NCBI RefSeq assembly: GCF_023502205.1
Contig: NZ_JAMFLG010000033.1
Coordinates: forward strand, 1 to 50,059
Source of the DNA: Aquiflexum sp. TKW24L
GTDB taxonomy: Bacteria; Bacteroidota; Bacteroidia; Cytophagales; Cyclobacteriaceae
DNA: 50,059 bases
Direction of reading: 5' to 3'
Below, in pieces: positions 42,111 to 49,517 of this stretch. The position numbers were made by a program, and so were the translations under genes. The notes under the pieces were generated by a model that was not told the DNA's origin, searched no databases, and saw only the letters and a program-made list of their open reading frames with translations. Position 1 is the stretch's first letter. The number at the start of each line of letters is the position of its first letter.

Positions 42111-42191
42111 AAACTCAAAAACGGATTCTACTACCTTCACATCCGATACAAAGAAGGCCTGATCCGCAGGCAGATCCGGGTGGAAAGGTAG
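42111..42191 (+). pseudogene. Relic of a T9SS type A C-terminal sorting domain
   Basis: In frame with a TAG at 42189, 26 codons encode a segment with NGFYYLHI, then KEG, then RRQIRVER at the very end. This is the pattern of the last strand pair of type A type IX secretion sorting domains (NG-[FVI]-Y-x-[LV]-x-[IV], short turn, basic strand, stop). No start codon or cargo protein precedes it, so it looks like the left-over 3' end of a deleted secreted-protein gene. The assignment rests on the pattern alone. Confidence 0.4.
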
Positions 42192-42202
42192 GCTTGGAAT
42201 AT

Positions 42203-42235
42203 CCCTCCAAGGGGTTCCAAACCCTTGGAGGGTTT
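42203..42235. repeat. CCCTCCAAGGG / CCCTTGGAGGG palindrome pair, copies 2 and 3
   Basis: CCCTCCAAGGG (42203-42213) and AAACCCTTGGAGGGTTT (42219-42235) are inverted to each other and could form one long hairpin or two small ones. Other copies are at 103-118 and 43813-43829. Confidence 0.65.
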
Positions 42236-42304
42236 CGAAAAATAGAAATCACCCTTTATCCCTATTTTTCAACGCACCGGCAAGAATTCGGGGATGATTT
42301 TTAA

Positions 42305-42438
42305 GGGTTTTTGTCCTGAAAAATCAAATTTTTAAATCTCCTAAAAATCAATGAAATGGCTTAGTTTCTACAATATTAATTTACCTAAGGTCTGTTTTTT
42401 AAGTTTTTCTTATTTTTATTGTAGCGTTCTAAGTTTTG
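42305..42438 (+). repeat. Duplicated leader sequence, copy A
   Basis: It shares a long imperfect match with 43005-43136, including GGTTTTTGT, AAATCTCCTAAAA, CTTAG, TTTACCTAA, a run of T and TTGTAGCGTT in the same order. It ends about 40 nt before a small lipoprotein gene. Confidence 0.7.
42419..42426 (+). promoter_or_regulatory. TTGTAGCG motif, copy 3
   Basis: Exact octamer in the context TTTTTATTGTAGCGTT inside leader copy A, 54 nt before the start of the lipoprotein gene at 42481. Confidence 0.4.
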
Positions 42439-42480
42439 CGGCCGTATGGTTAAATATACTAACACCAAAAACTGATTATC

Positions 42481-42948
42481 ATGAAGAAAATACCCAGCTT
42501 CTTGTTAAGGGCACTAAACGCAATCAGTCGGTTTGACCATTTGCTAAACCAAAAAAGCAAATTCATAAAAATAATAGCTTTTCTGATATTGCCTATCGGT
42601 CTTTTTGCATTTAGTTGCGAAGACCAAGATTTAAAGTTAGACTGTATTCGAGGAAAATATATCGGTAACTATTGCGAAGGTGCCGTTATTCAAATCCTAG
42701 ACGATCATAAAATCGCTAGAGATTGGAAGAGTATGTTTAGTGATGAAGTTTATACAAATTCCGTTGTAGCAAGTATTGATACTTTAATAGCAAAGGGGTT
42801 AGACCCTGATTTTTTTTCCACAGACGCTGTATTTTATTTTAAATACAGGGAAGGTGGATATGGAAGAAAGCAATTTAGCATATGTGAACCTTCGGCATTT
42901 GTAACCATTACGTACATTTCAAAAAACCCCTGCGTGAATGAAAACTAG
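42481..42948 (+). CDS. Small hypothetical lipoprotein
   Basis: A 155-residue protein. After a 28-residue basic N-terminus comes a hydrophobic segment (IKIIAFLILPIGLFAFSC) with a possible lipobox Cys at 46, then CEDQDLKLDCIRGKYIGNYCEGAVIQIL. The lipobox (AFSC) is not ideal, so a disulfide-rich exported protein is an alternative. Five Cys occur after the anchor. I do not recognise a family. Its leader is a copy of the one before the gene at 43258, although the encoded proteins are not obviously alike. Confidence 0.6.
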   Translation: MKKIPSFLLRALNAISRFDHLLNQKSKFIKIIAFLILPIGLFAFSCEDQDLKLDCIRGKYIGNYCEGAVIQILDDHKIARDWKSMFSDEVYTNSVVASIDTLIAKGLDPDFFSTDAVFYFKYREGGYGRKQFSICEPSAFVTITYISKNPCVNEN

Positions 42949-43004
42949 AAATAGCCTTAACAATAGAAAATGCCAAAGGGAGTAAATTAGCATACAGGCT
43001 TTTC

Positions 43005-43136
43005 AGGTTTTTGTGCCTGCAAAAATCAATTTCCAAATCTCCTAAAATTCAAAGGATTGACTTAGACTCTATGGCATTTCTTTACCTAACTCTTGTTTTT
43101 TATAATTATTTTTGATTTAATTGTAGCGTTTTGCCA
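43005..43136 (+). repeat. Duplicated leader sequence, copy B
   Basis: Imperfect copy of 42305-42438 with the same order of conserved blocks (GGTTTTTGT, AAATCTCCTAAAA, CTTAG, TTTACCTAA, TTTTTT, TTGTAGCGTT). It precedes a different small lipoprotein gene. Confidence 0.7.
43121..43128 (+). promoter_or_regulatory. TTGTAGCG motif, copy 4
   Basis: Exact octamer in leader copy B (context TTTAATTGTAGCGTTTT), 129 nt before the lipoprotein gene at 43258. TTG at 43093-43095 is a possible -33 element. Confidence 0.4.
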
Positions 43137-43257
43137 ATTGATTAAGTCTTGGGAATGTGTTGTATTCAGAATCTTCGAGAGTGATAATGATAAAATGGCA
43201 ATTATTACCAATGTATTTTAATTATTCAAAAGCAAGTTTTAACAAAACAAGATTACA

Positions 43258-43725
43258 ATGGGAACTTTAGTGATTTTCAAACCCAAGTGGATTTACATGG
43301 CAGGAATGGTTTTGCTCTTTCCGTTTTTTGGAGGTTGTCAGGAAAGAGAAGATCCGGATGGTGAGTTGAAGTGTCAGGTGGATGCAGTAACCGGCCCAGA
43401 GGATGATGTGGTAGGAAAATGGAAAATGGTATGGGAAAGGGGAGCTTTTTTTAACCGTGATACAATTGACTATTCCTGTAACAATATCATATATCATTTC
43501 AGACCCGATGGCTTCTTGGAGGTGAGGAGTGATGTTGAGGAAGCCGGACTTCCGCAAGGAGATTATAATTATGAACTGACCATGTCTCCACTCTATGAAC
43601 ATATGGGTGGTTATACGCTAAGAATATCTAATACTAGTTGGATATGCTATATCAAGAAAACGAGCATGACCTTGGATATTAGACCCCTTGATGGCCCAGT
43701 GACGCATTTTATCCGGAAAGAGTAA
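43258..43725 (+). CDS. Small lipocalin-like lipoprotein
   Basis: A 155-residue predicted lipoprotein with lipobox FFGGC (Cys27), then an acidic linker (QEREDPDGE). The body opens with DVVGKWKMVWERGAFF and continues with YHFRPDGFLEVRSDVEEAG and YNYELTMSPLYEHMGGYTLRIS, the GxW and strand pattern of small lipocalin-like Bacteroidota lipoproteins. Ligand and role are unknown. Its upstream region copies that of the lipoprotein gene at 42481, suggesting shared regulation. An orphan signal peptide frame follows 24 nt downstream. Confidence 0.65.
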   Translation: MGTLVIFKPKWIYMAGMVLLFPFFGGCQEREDPDGELKCQVDAVTGPEDDVVGKWKMVWERGAFFNRDTIDYSCNNIIYHFRPDGFLEVRSDVEEAGLPQGDYNYELTMSPLYEHMGGYTLRISNTSWICYIKKTSMTLDIRPLDGPVTHFIRKE

Positions 43726-43749
43726 CCATTTAGCTAAAACATAATCTTT

Positions 43750-43812
43750 ATGAAAAAACGGTTTTACTATTTTACCTTTGCTGTTTTCATTTTGTTCTCT
43801 TTAAAAGTCTGA
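43750..43812 (+). pseudogene. Orphan signal peptide, truncated gene relic
   Basis: Twenty codons starting MKKRFYYFTFAVFILF encode a good signal-peptide core and then stop (TGA) exactly where the CCCTTGGAGGG palindrome begins. It looks like the 5' end of an exported-protein gene cut off by a deletion or by arrival of the repeat. A functional short peptide cannot be excluded. Confidence 0.4.
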
Positions 43813-43829
43813 ATCCCTTGGAGGGTTTT
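43813..43829. repeat. CCCTTGGAGGG palindromic repeat, copy 4
   Basis: ATCCCTTGGAGGGTTTT at the end of the truncated signal-peptide frame and just before the stop of the minus-strand gene at 43835. Confidence 0.6.
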
Positions 43830-43834
43830 GATTT

Positions 43835-44209
43835 TTAGTCCAAGCCAAAACCCTTCCTTTTTTCAGAAAAATATTCTTTAAGATCAGGATAATACTTGCT
43901 CTCTACTTCAGGGATTCCCAGCATTGTCAGTCCCATTTTTCCCTGTGCAAGGTCCCAATCCGTTTCCATAGTTTCAATCATAAAAATCACTTCCTGGGTG
44001 GACAAAGGTTCGTGGCTTTTGGAGGGACTCAGGTTGATGTCATTGCCATAAAAATCCACTGCTTCATAGTGAATCATGCCTTCTAGCAGGTTAGCATAAA
44101 TGCTGATCATCTCACCCCACTGGCTTTCGGGAAAGTCCAGCCTGATCAAAAGTACCGAAGTGAGCTCGGCTTCAAAATAGCTTTCGGGTCTGTATCTGAA
44201 ATCTACCAT
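43835..44209 (-). CDS. Hypothetical 124-residue protein
   Basis: A 124-residue acidic soluble protein without signal peptide or membrane helix (FRYRPESYFEAELTSVLLIRLDFPESQWGEMISIYANLLEGMIHYEAVDF in outline, ending EKRKGFGLD). I do not recognise the family. It is transcribed away from the histidine-rich/TonB receptor pair. The start MVDFRYRPESYF at 44209 is the first ATG of the frame. The even amino acid use supports a real gene. Confidence 0.6.
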   Translation of the reverse strand: MVDFRYRPESYFEAELTSVLLIRLDFPESQWGEMISIYANLLEGMIHYEAVDFYGNDINLSPSKSHEPLSTQEVIFMIETMETDWDLAQGKMGLTMLGIPEVESKYYPDLKEYFSEKRKGFGLD

Positions 44210-44248
44210 ATCTGAAATCTACTGAAATTCTGCCAAATGGGTATTTTT

Positions 44249-44336
44249 TTGACTTGTCAAACAAACCTATATGACTTGGAATAAAATTATGAATGGTAAA
44301 TTTAGATTAACTTTGTTATCTATATTTGCGTTATCT
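44249..44336 (+). promoter_or_regulatory. Promoter/operator region of the histidine-rich protein and TonB receptor
   Basis: Two exact TAnnTTTG boxes lie close together: TAACTTTG (44308-44315) and TATATTTG (44321-44328). GTTATCT is directly repeated at 44315-44321 and 44330-44336, covering the second box, and TTGAC-TT-GTCAA (44249-44260) is an inverted repeat further upstream. The repeats are candidate repressor sites. Confidence 0.45.
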
Positions 44337-44355
44337 GTTTGAATTATTGAAATAA

Positions 44356-44718
44356 GTGAAAAAATTCCGCAACATAGTTCCATTCCTCAGTCATTTCAGC
44401 TTGGCCCTGATGCTCAGCATACTGACTAATGGTGTGTTGTTTTTTCACTCGCATGAACTGAACGGAAAGATCATTACCCATGCCCATCCGATTTTATCTA
44501 TTGAGCAGGAATCCCAACCTGACCACGGGCATACAGAAGAGGAACTGATCATTCTGGATCTGCTCGCACATGCTGATTATATTGTTTATCAGTTTGAAGT
44601 TCCTGTTCCTGAATCGATTGTTTTTGACCAAAGTTTTGAATCCTCTTTTACCTCTATTGAGTTTTTTACCCAAGTCCAATTGGGATTTGACCACCGGGGC
44701 CCCCCTGCTATTGCCTGA
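44356..44718 (+). CDS. Histidine-rich exported protein paired with a TonB receptor
   Basis: A 120-residue protein starting at GTG. A hydrophobic segment (about residues 12-30) serves as signal peptide or anchor. Directly after it come clustered histidines (FFHSHELNGKIITHAHPI) and then DHGHTEEE, which could bind zinc or another transition metal. The C-terminus ends in HRGPPAIA. Small proteins with this plan, placed directly before a TonB-dependent receptor, recur in Bacteroidota as I remember them, but I know of no named family. The receptor gene starts 78 nt downstream without a terminator, so the two are probably cotranscribed from the dual promoter upstream. A metal-buffering or metal-delivery role is inference. 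Confidence 0.7.
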   Translation: MKKFRNIVPFLSHFSLALMLSILTNGVLFFHSHELNGKIITHAHPILSIEQESQPDHGHTEEELIILDLLAHADYIVYQFEVPVPESIVFDQSFESSFTSIEFFTQVQLGFDHRGPPAIA

Positions 44719-44796
44719 TTTTTCTTTCCTGAAAGGTTGCCTTTAACCTTTCCAACAGTCCTTTTTACCCATTTCTAATTAATAGCAATTCAAGCA

Positions 44797-47064
44797 ATGC
44801 GACTACTATTCGTTATTGCCCTTACTCTGATTTCCGTCGGGGTATTGGCAGCACAAGACCTTACCATCACAGGACGAGTCCTTGATAAAAATACCAATTC
44901 CCCTTTGCCGGGTGTTTCCGTTTTCGTTCCCGAACTCAACCGAGGGGTGGTAACTGACCTCGAAGGAAATTTTAAAATTACCTCCCTACCGACAAAAAAC
45001 ATCACCTTCCAGATTTCCTTTATCGGCTATGCCACCCAAGTGCAAACCGTAAGGCCAAACAATGCCGGGAAAGCTGTTGTGATCCAATTAGAGGAATCGA
45101 TGACCAATATTGACGAGGTTGTGATTTCGGGTGCTTATATCATGAGCAAAGAAAGCTCCCCTATCAGCATCGAAAAAGTAGACATTACGGATATCCTTAA
45201 AATGCCATCACCAAGTTTGATGACAGCACTGACGAGAACACCCGGGGTAAATGAAATCTCTTTGGGACCAGGTATCAGCAAACCTGTCATCCGGGGACTT
45301 TCCTTCAGCAGGGTATTGTCCGTGTACCAAGGAGGAAGATTTGAAAACCAGCAATGGGGTGCCGACCATGGACTGGGATTGGCCGAGACCGGGATTGGCA
45401 ATGTAGAACTGATCAAAGGTCCCGCTTCCCTGATTTATGGATCGGGTGCAATGGCAGGTGTGGTCAACCTGATTGAGGAAAAAGATGCCGCAAAAGGTGA
45501 CGTCGATGGCTATGTCAACCTGCGCGGATACAGCAATAACCTTGGTCTGAGATCTGAAGTGGGAGTCAAAGGTGCTGCTGAGAATGGCTTTGTATGGTCC
45601 CTGAACGGTGCCTTGGAATCCCATGCCGACTACATTGACGGGGATGGCAGGACCATGGGCAATACCAGGTTCAATACCCAAAACCTCAAAGGAGGAGTGG
45701 GACTTCAAAAGAAATGGGGAGATACCAGACTCCGGTACACTTACATGAAGCAAAAGCTTGGTATTCTTGATGAAGATGCCATAGATGAGCTTGCAACTTA
45801 CAGAGGTGATCGTAAAACCCAAGTGCCCTTCCAAAATGTTACTGACCACTTCATTTCCTCAGAGACCAATGTCTTTTTGGGTGAGGACAAGTTCAAAGCT
45901 ACCTTTGGCTTGCATAAGAACCTCAGGGAAGAATTGGAATCCGGGCCTGAAAGTGTTGATTTGGGATTGAACCAAACCAATATTATGTATGACCTCAAGT
46001 ATTATAAGTCATTGAATCCACATTTGGAAGCGATTTTTGGAGTACAAGGCTTTGTGCTCAATACGATCAATTATGACGACGCATTGGAATTCCTTATCCC
46101 TGACGCAAGAAAAGACGACAGATCTGTCTATGGACTTTTGAATTACAACAAAGACAAGTGGGTCATCCAAGGTGGCCTACGATATGATTACAGAAAAGTG
46201 AATGTAGATGCAAGTGCGCCACATTTCATTGATTTCGGATTTATCTTACCTGGCGAACCTGAGGACAGAAAGCTAGAAAGGACATTCGATGGTGTGACCA
46301 CAAGTGGAGGGGCGACTTTCAGACCGGATAATAAATGGAGATTCAGGCTGAACATCGCTCAGGGTTTCAGGGCTCCGGATTTGGCTGAGTTATTTTCCAA
46401 CGGTGTACATCCCGGAACAAGAAGATTTGAAAAAGGAAATGCCTCTTTTGAAAGAGAACAAAACATCCAAACCGACTTTGGCATCCGTTACAGCGGCAAG
46501 GGGTTTGCGCTTTCAGGTGAAGTTTTCTACAATAACATCAACAATTATATCTTCTTTGCTCCCACAGGAGAAGTTCAGCAGGATTTGGATATTTGGTCAT
46601 TTGAGCAGGCAGACGCCAGACTTTATGGAGGCGAAATCGAATTGGACATCCAACCTACTTCGGTCAAATGGATCAGCGGTTCAACATCCTATGCGATGGT
46701 CATCGGTCAGAGAACAAGTGACCTTAGCTACCTTCCTTACATCCCCGCATTCCGATGGAATCAAAATGTAGATTTCAGAATGAATAGTATTGGAATCCTA
46801 CAAAATCCTTATATCAGTGTGTTGGGATCTTTGGTTTTTGACCAGGAAAGAGCGGCACCTCTGGAAGAAGCGACACCGGGTTATTTCCTTTTGGGGATGA
46901 ATATCGGTGGAAATCTGAAAATGGGGAACAATACGGTGGATGTCTATGTCAGCGGCACCAACTTGCTGAACAGAGCCTATCTCGATCACTTATCGCTTTT
47001 CAGACCTTTTGAAGTCAATCAAATGGGAAGGAATATTGCGTTGAATGTGAGAATACCGTTTTAA
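44797..47064 (+). CDS. TonB-dependent receptor, ZnuD-like
   Basis: A 755-residue outer membrane receptor. Signal peptide to about residue 19 (VGVLAAQ); carboxypeptidase-regulatory-like beta domain at about 22-107 (ITGRVLDKNTNSPLPGVSVFVPE); TonB plug at about 115-230; 22-strand barrel to the terminal Phe (NVRIPF). In the plug, SKPVIRGLSFSRVLSVYQGG...ADHGLGLAETGIGNVELIKGPASLIYGSGAMAGVVNLIEE follows the zinc receptor ZnuD pattern, with Asp190-His191 where ZnuD has its zinc-binding Asp-His pair. The C-terminus (LNRAYLDHLSLFRPFEVNQMGRNIALNV) also resembles ZnuD. Zinc uptake is the best guess; a siderophore substrate is the alternative. A SusD partner is absent, which argues against glycan uptake. 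Confidence 0.88.
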   Translation: MRLLFVIALTLISVGVLAAQDLTITGRVLDKNTNSPLPGVSVFVPELNRGVVTDLEGNFKITSLPTKNITFQISFIGYATQVQTVRPNNAGKAVVIQLEESMTNIDEVVISGAYIMSKESSPISIEKVDITDILKMPSPSLMTALTRTPGVNEISLGPGISKPVIRGLSFSRVLSVYQGGRFENQQWGADHGLGLAETGIGNVELIKGPASLIYGSGAMAGVVNLIEEKDAAKGDVDGYVNLRGYSNNLGLRSEVGVKGAAENGFVWSLNGALESHADYIDGDGRTMGNTRFNTQNLKGGVGLQKKWGDTRLRYTYMKQKLGILDEDAIDELATYRGDRKTQVPFQNVTDHFISSETNVFLGEDKFKATFGLHKNLREELESGPESVDLGLNQTNIMYDLKYYKSLNPHLEAIFGVQGFVLNTINYDDALEFLIPDARKDDRSVYGLLNYNKDKWVIQGGLRYDYRKVNVDASAPHFIDFGFILPGEPEDRKLERTFDGVTTSGGATFRPDNKWRFRLNIAQGFRAPDLAELFSNGVHPGTRRFEKGNASFEREQNIQTDFGIRYSGKGFALSGEVFYNNINNYIFFAPTGEVQQDLDIWSFEQADARLYGGEIELDIQPTSVKWISGSTSYAMVIGQRTSDLSYLPYIPAFRWNQNVDFRMNSIGILQNPYISVLGSLVFDQERAAPLEEATPGYFLLGMNIGGNLKMGNNTVDVYVSGTNLLNRAYLDHLSLFRPFEVNQMGRNIALNVRIPF

Positions 47065-47108
47065 GTTAAGTGGTTATCCGCTTCTTTGTCAGTAGGCTAT
47101 ATTCATCT

Positions 47109-47138
47109 GCGGGCAGGACGGAAGACCGATGTACCGGG
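47109..47138 (+). repeat. Short copy of the intergenic repeat at 6760-6813
   Basis: GCGGGCAGGA is followed directly by CGGAAGACCGATGTACCGGG. The 6760-6813 copy has the same two ends but an additional palindrome-bearing segment between them. The second half has period 7. Confidence 0.5.
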
Positions 47139-47232
47139 CATTTCAGTCTCATACCAAGAATTAAGTTGAAATTCAATATTACTATCATATTTCAAACATA
47201 AATTTTAAATTAACATAAACCCCTTAATTAAG

Positions 47233-47264
47233 CCCTCTTGATTTGCAATCAGAGGGTTTTTGGT
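47233..47264 (+). terminator. Intrinsic terminator of the TonB receptor operon
   Basis: CCCTCTTGATT (47233-47243) pairs with AATCAGAGGG (47247-47256) with one bulged T and a T tail. It lies about 170 nt after the receptor stop. Confidence 0.75.
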
Positions 47265-47319
47265 TTCTTCAAATCAAGGCCTTATTGCAGATTTGAGGAG
47301 ATATTCATTTTATATTCAA

Positions 47320-47350
47320 TTGGATAATCCATCGAATAAAACTAATTTTG
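47320..47350 (+). promoter_or_regulatory. Bacteroidota promoter of glyA
   Basis: TTG (47320-47322), a 20-nt spacer, then TAATTTTG (47343-47350), an exact TAnnTTTG. Transcription would start about 15 nt before the ATG at 47373. Confidence 0.7.
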
Positions 47351-47372
47351 GCCGACCTATTAAAATACCCCC

Positions 47373-48641
47373 ATGAAAAGAGATCAGGCTATTTTTGACC
47401 TAATTGCCAAAGAGGAAAACCGTCAAAAAACCGGAATTGAATTGATTGCTTCTGAAAACTTCACCAGCAAGCAGGTGATGGAAGCAGCAGGAACTGTATT
47501 GACCAACAAATATGCGGAAGGCCTTCCCGGCAAACGCTATTATGGTGGTTGTGAGATCGTAGATCAGATCGAGCAGTTGGCGATCGACAGGGCAAAAGCG
47601 CTATTTGGTGCTACCTGGGCGAATGTTCAGCCGCATTCTGGGGCACAAGCAAATGCTGCTGTTTTCTTGGCAGTGCTCAATGCCGGTGATCCAATTTTGG
47701 GTTTCGACCTTTCACATGGAGGGCATTTGACCCATGGTTCCCCAGTTAATTTTTCGGGGAAATTATACAAGCCGCATTTTTATGGCGTAGAGGAAGAAAC
47801 CGGAGTCATCGATTACGACAAAGTGGAAGCCAAGGCATTGGAAGTAAAACCAAAATTGTTGATCTGTGGCGCTTCGGCCTATAGCCGTGATTGGGATTAT
47901 GAGATATTGAGGGATATTGCAGACCAAGTCGGCGCCTTGTTATTGGCGGACATTTCCCACCCTTCCGGATTGATTGCAAGAGGTCTTTTAAATGATCCAT
48001 TAGAATTCTGTCATATCGTAACGACCACCACCCACAAAACCCTTCGTGGCCCAAGAGGTGGATTGATTTTGATGCGCGACGATTTTGATAACCCTTTTGG
48101 ATTGAAAACACCAAAAGGTGAATTGAGAAAAATGTCTTCCTTGTTGGATTCAGGTGTATTCCCCGGAACACAAGGCGGTCCATTGGAGCATATCATTGCA
48201 GCAAAAGCCATTGCATTTGAAGAAGCACTTTCTGATGAGTATATGGAATATGTCCTGCAGGTCAAAAAGAATGCAGCTGTCATGGCCGAAACCTTTGTGG
48301 GCTTGGGATACCAAATCATCTCAGGCGGAACTGATAACCACATGATGCTAATCGACCTTCGCAATAAAGACCTTACTGGTAAATTGGCTGAAGAGACTTT
48401 GGGCAAAGTAGATATCACGATCAATAAAAACATGGTTCCCTTTGATACCAGATCGCCATTCGTCACCTCAGGCATGAGAGTGGGTTCGGCGGCGGTCACA
48501 ACCCGTGGGTTGAAGGAAGAAGACATGCGCAAGATTGTTTCCCTGATCGACAGGGCACTGACAAATCACAGTGATGAGGCTGAATTGGCCAAAATCAAAT
48601 CCGAAGTCAATGACTGGATGGTTCAATTTCCATTGTATTAA
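47373..48641 (+). CDS. glyA: Serine hydroxymethyltransferase
   Basis: A 422-residue PLP enzyme that interconverts serine and glycine, charging tetrahydrofolate with a one-carbon unit. Motifs include [43 protein letters not shown], the PLP-binding Lys222 in [14 protein letters not shown], and [15 protein letters not shown] near the C-terminus. The length is standard. It has its own promoter and is followed after 15 nt by tatC and then rpiB, so the three may form one operon. No glycine riboswitch-like structure is evident in the short leader. Confidence 0.97.
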   Translation: MKRDQAIFDLIAKEENRQKTGIELIASENFTSKQVMEAAGTVLTNKYAEGLPGKRYYGGCEIVDQIEQLAIDRAKALFGATWANVQPHSGAQANAAVFLAVLNAGDPILGFDLSHGGHLTHGSPVNFSGKLYKPHFYGVEEETGVIDYDKVEAKALEVKPKLLICGASAYSRDWDYEILRDIADQVGALLLADISHPSGLIARGLLNDPLEFCHIVTTTTHKTLRGPRGGLILMRDDFDNPFGLKTPKGELRKMSSLLDSGVFPGTQGGPLEHIIAAKAIAFEEALSDEYMEYVLQVKKNAAVMAETFVGLGYQIISGGTDNHMMLIDLRNKDLTGKLAEETLGKVDITINKNMVPFDTRSPFVTSGMRVGSAAVTTRGLKEEDMRKIVSLIDRALTNHSDEAELAKIKSEVNDWMVQFPLY

Positions 48642-48656
48642 TTTTCCTAAAACAGC

Positions 48657-49517
48657 GTGGCCTTAGACCAGTATAAAGAAGAAGAGGAAGAAGAGGGCAT
48701 GTCCTTTTTGGATCATTTGGAGCAGTTGAGGTGGCACCTGCTGCGCTCTGCCGCTGCCATTTTGATATTTACCGTTGCAGCTTTTCTTGCCAAAAGCATT
48801 GTGTTTGGCATCGTCATCCTTGGACCTTCGAAGGTTGATTTCATTACCTATAGGGTGCTATGTCAGGTTTCTGATTACCTGTCGATTGCTCCCCTGTGTA
48901 TCGACACGCTGCCTTTTACCATCCAAAGCAGGCAGATGACGGGGCAGTTTTCGATGCACTTGACCTCGAGTATGGTGGTGGGATTGATCGTATCCTTTCC
49001 ATATCTTTTTTGGGAAGTTTGGAAATTTATCAGCCCGGGACTTCACTTGCAGGAAAGGCAAGCTGCACGTGGTGCGGTATTCTTCGTCAGCCTGTTGTTT
49101 TTCTTGGGTACGGCTTTTGGATATTTTATCCTTGCGCCACTGTCTATTAATTTCTTGGCCAATTACCAGTTGGATCCAAGCATCCTCAACGAATTTGACA
49201 TCACTTCTTATATCGGAACTTTGACCATGCTAGTGTTGGCTTCTGCCATCATGTTCCAGCTTCCGGTGGTGATTTACTTCCTTTCCATGTCTGGATTGGT
49301 CACCGCGGCCATGCTGAAAGCATATAGAAGGCATTCCATTGTGGTGATTCTAATCGTATCCGCTTTGATCACTCCTCCCGATGTCATCAGTCAGGTGCTG
49401 ATATCCATGCCGATACTTGTACTCTATGAAGCGGGCATACAGGTCGCTAAAAGACTGGAGAGAAAGAGAGCCAAAAAAGAATTGGAAGACAACTTGAAAT
49501 ACAAAGACAATGAGTAA
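48657..49517 (+). CDS. tatC: Twin-arginine translocase subunit TatC
   Basis: A 286-residue TatC, the receptor subunit of the twin-arginine pathway that exports folded proteins. Six helices are visible. MSFLDHLEQLRWHLLRS is the conserved cytoplasmic start, FLFWEVWKFISPGLHLQERQAARG-like (FPYLFWEVWKF) the loop signature, and AYRRHSIVVILIVSALITPPDVISQVLISMPILVLYE the C-terminal motif. The chosen start is GTG 48657, giving a very acidic 14-residue N-terminus (KEEEEEEG); ATG 48699 is an alternative. A 40-residue insertion in the first periplasmic loop with three Cys is longer than in E. coli but common in this phylum. TatA/B are not in the window. The end overlaps rpiB by 8 nt. Confidence 0.94.
   Translation: MALDQYKEEEEEEGMSFLDHLEQLRWHLLRSAAAILIFTVAAFLAKSIVFGIVILGPSKVDFITYRVLCQVSDYLSIAPLCIDTLPFTIQSRQMTGQFSMHLTSSMVVGLIVSFPYLFWEVWKFISPGLHLQERQAARGAVFFVSLLFFLGTAFGYFILAPLSINFLANYQLDPSILNEFDITSYIGTLTMLVLASAIMFQLPVVIYFLSMSGLVTAAMLKAYRRHSIVVILIVSALITPPDVISQVLISMPILVLYEAGIQVAKRLERKRAKKELEDNLKYKDNE

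Larger units (their letters stand above)
42070..42480. other. 411-bp region with gene relic, palindromes and a duplicated leader
   Basis: It contains a relic of a type IX sorting domain (42111-42191), a pair of CCCTCCAAGGG palindromes (42203-42235) and leader copy A (42305-42438), which is repeated at 43005-43136. No intact gene. Confidence 0.65.
42949..43257. other. 309-bp intergenic region carrying leader copy B
   Basis: It contains leader copy B (43005-43136) with a TTGTAGCG motif, then about 120 bp of A+T-rich sequence without recognisable elements before the next gene. Confidence 0.6.
47065..47372. other. 308-bp gap between TonB receptor and glyA
   Basis: It holds the repeat copy at 47109-47138, the receptor terminator (47233-47264) and the glyA promoter (47320-47350). 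No gene seen. Confidence 0.7.

Noticed and set aside
44797-47064. Glycan uptake (SusC) interpretation of the TonB receptor
   Set aside because: About 755 residues is shorter than typical SusC proteins (~1000), no susD follows, and the plug resembles ZnuD.
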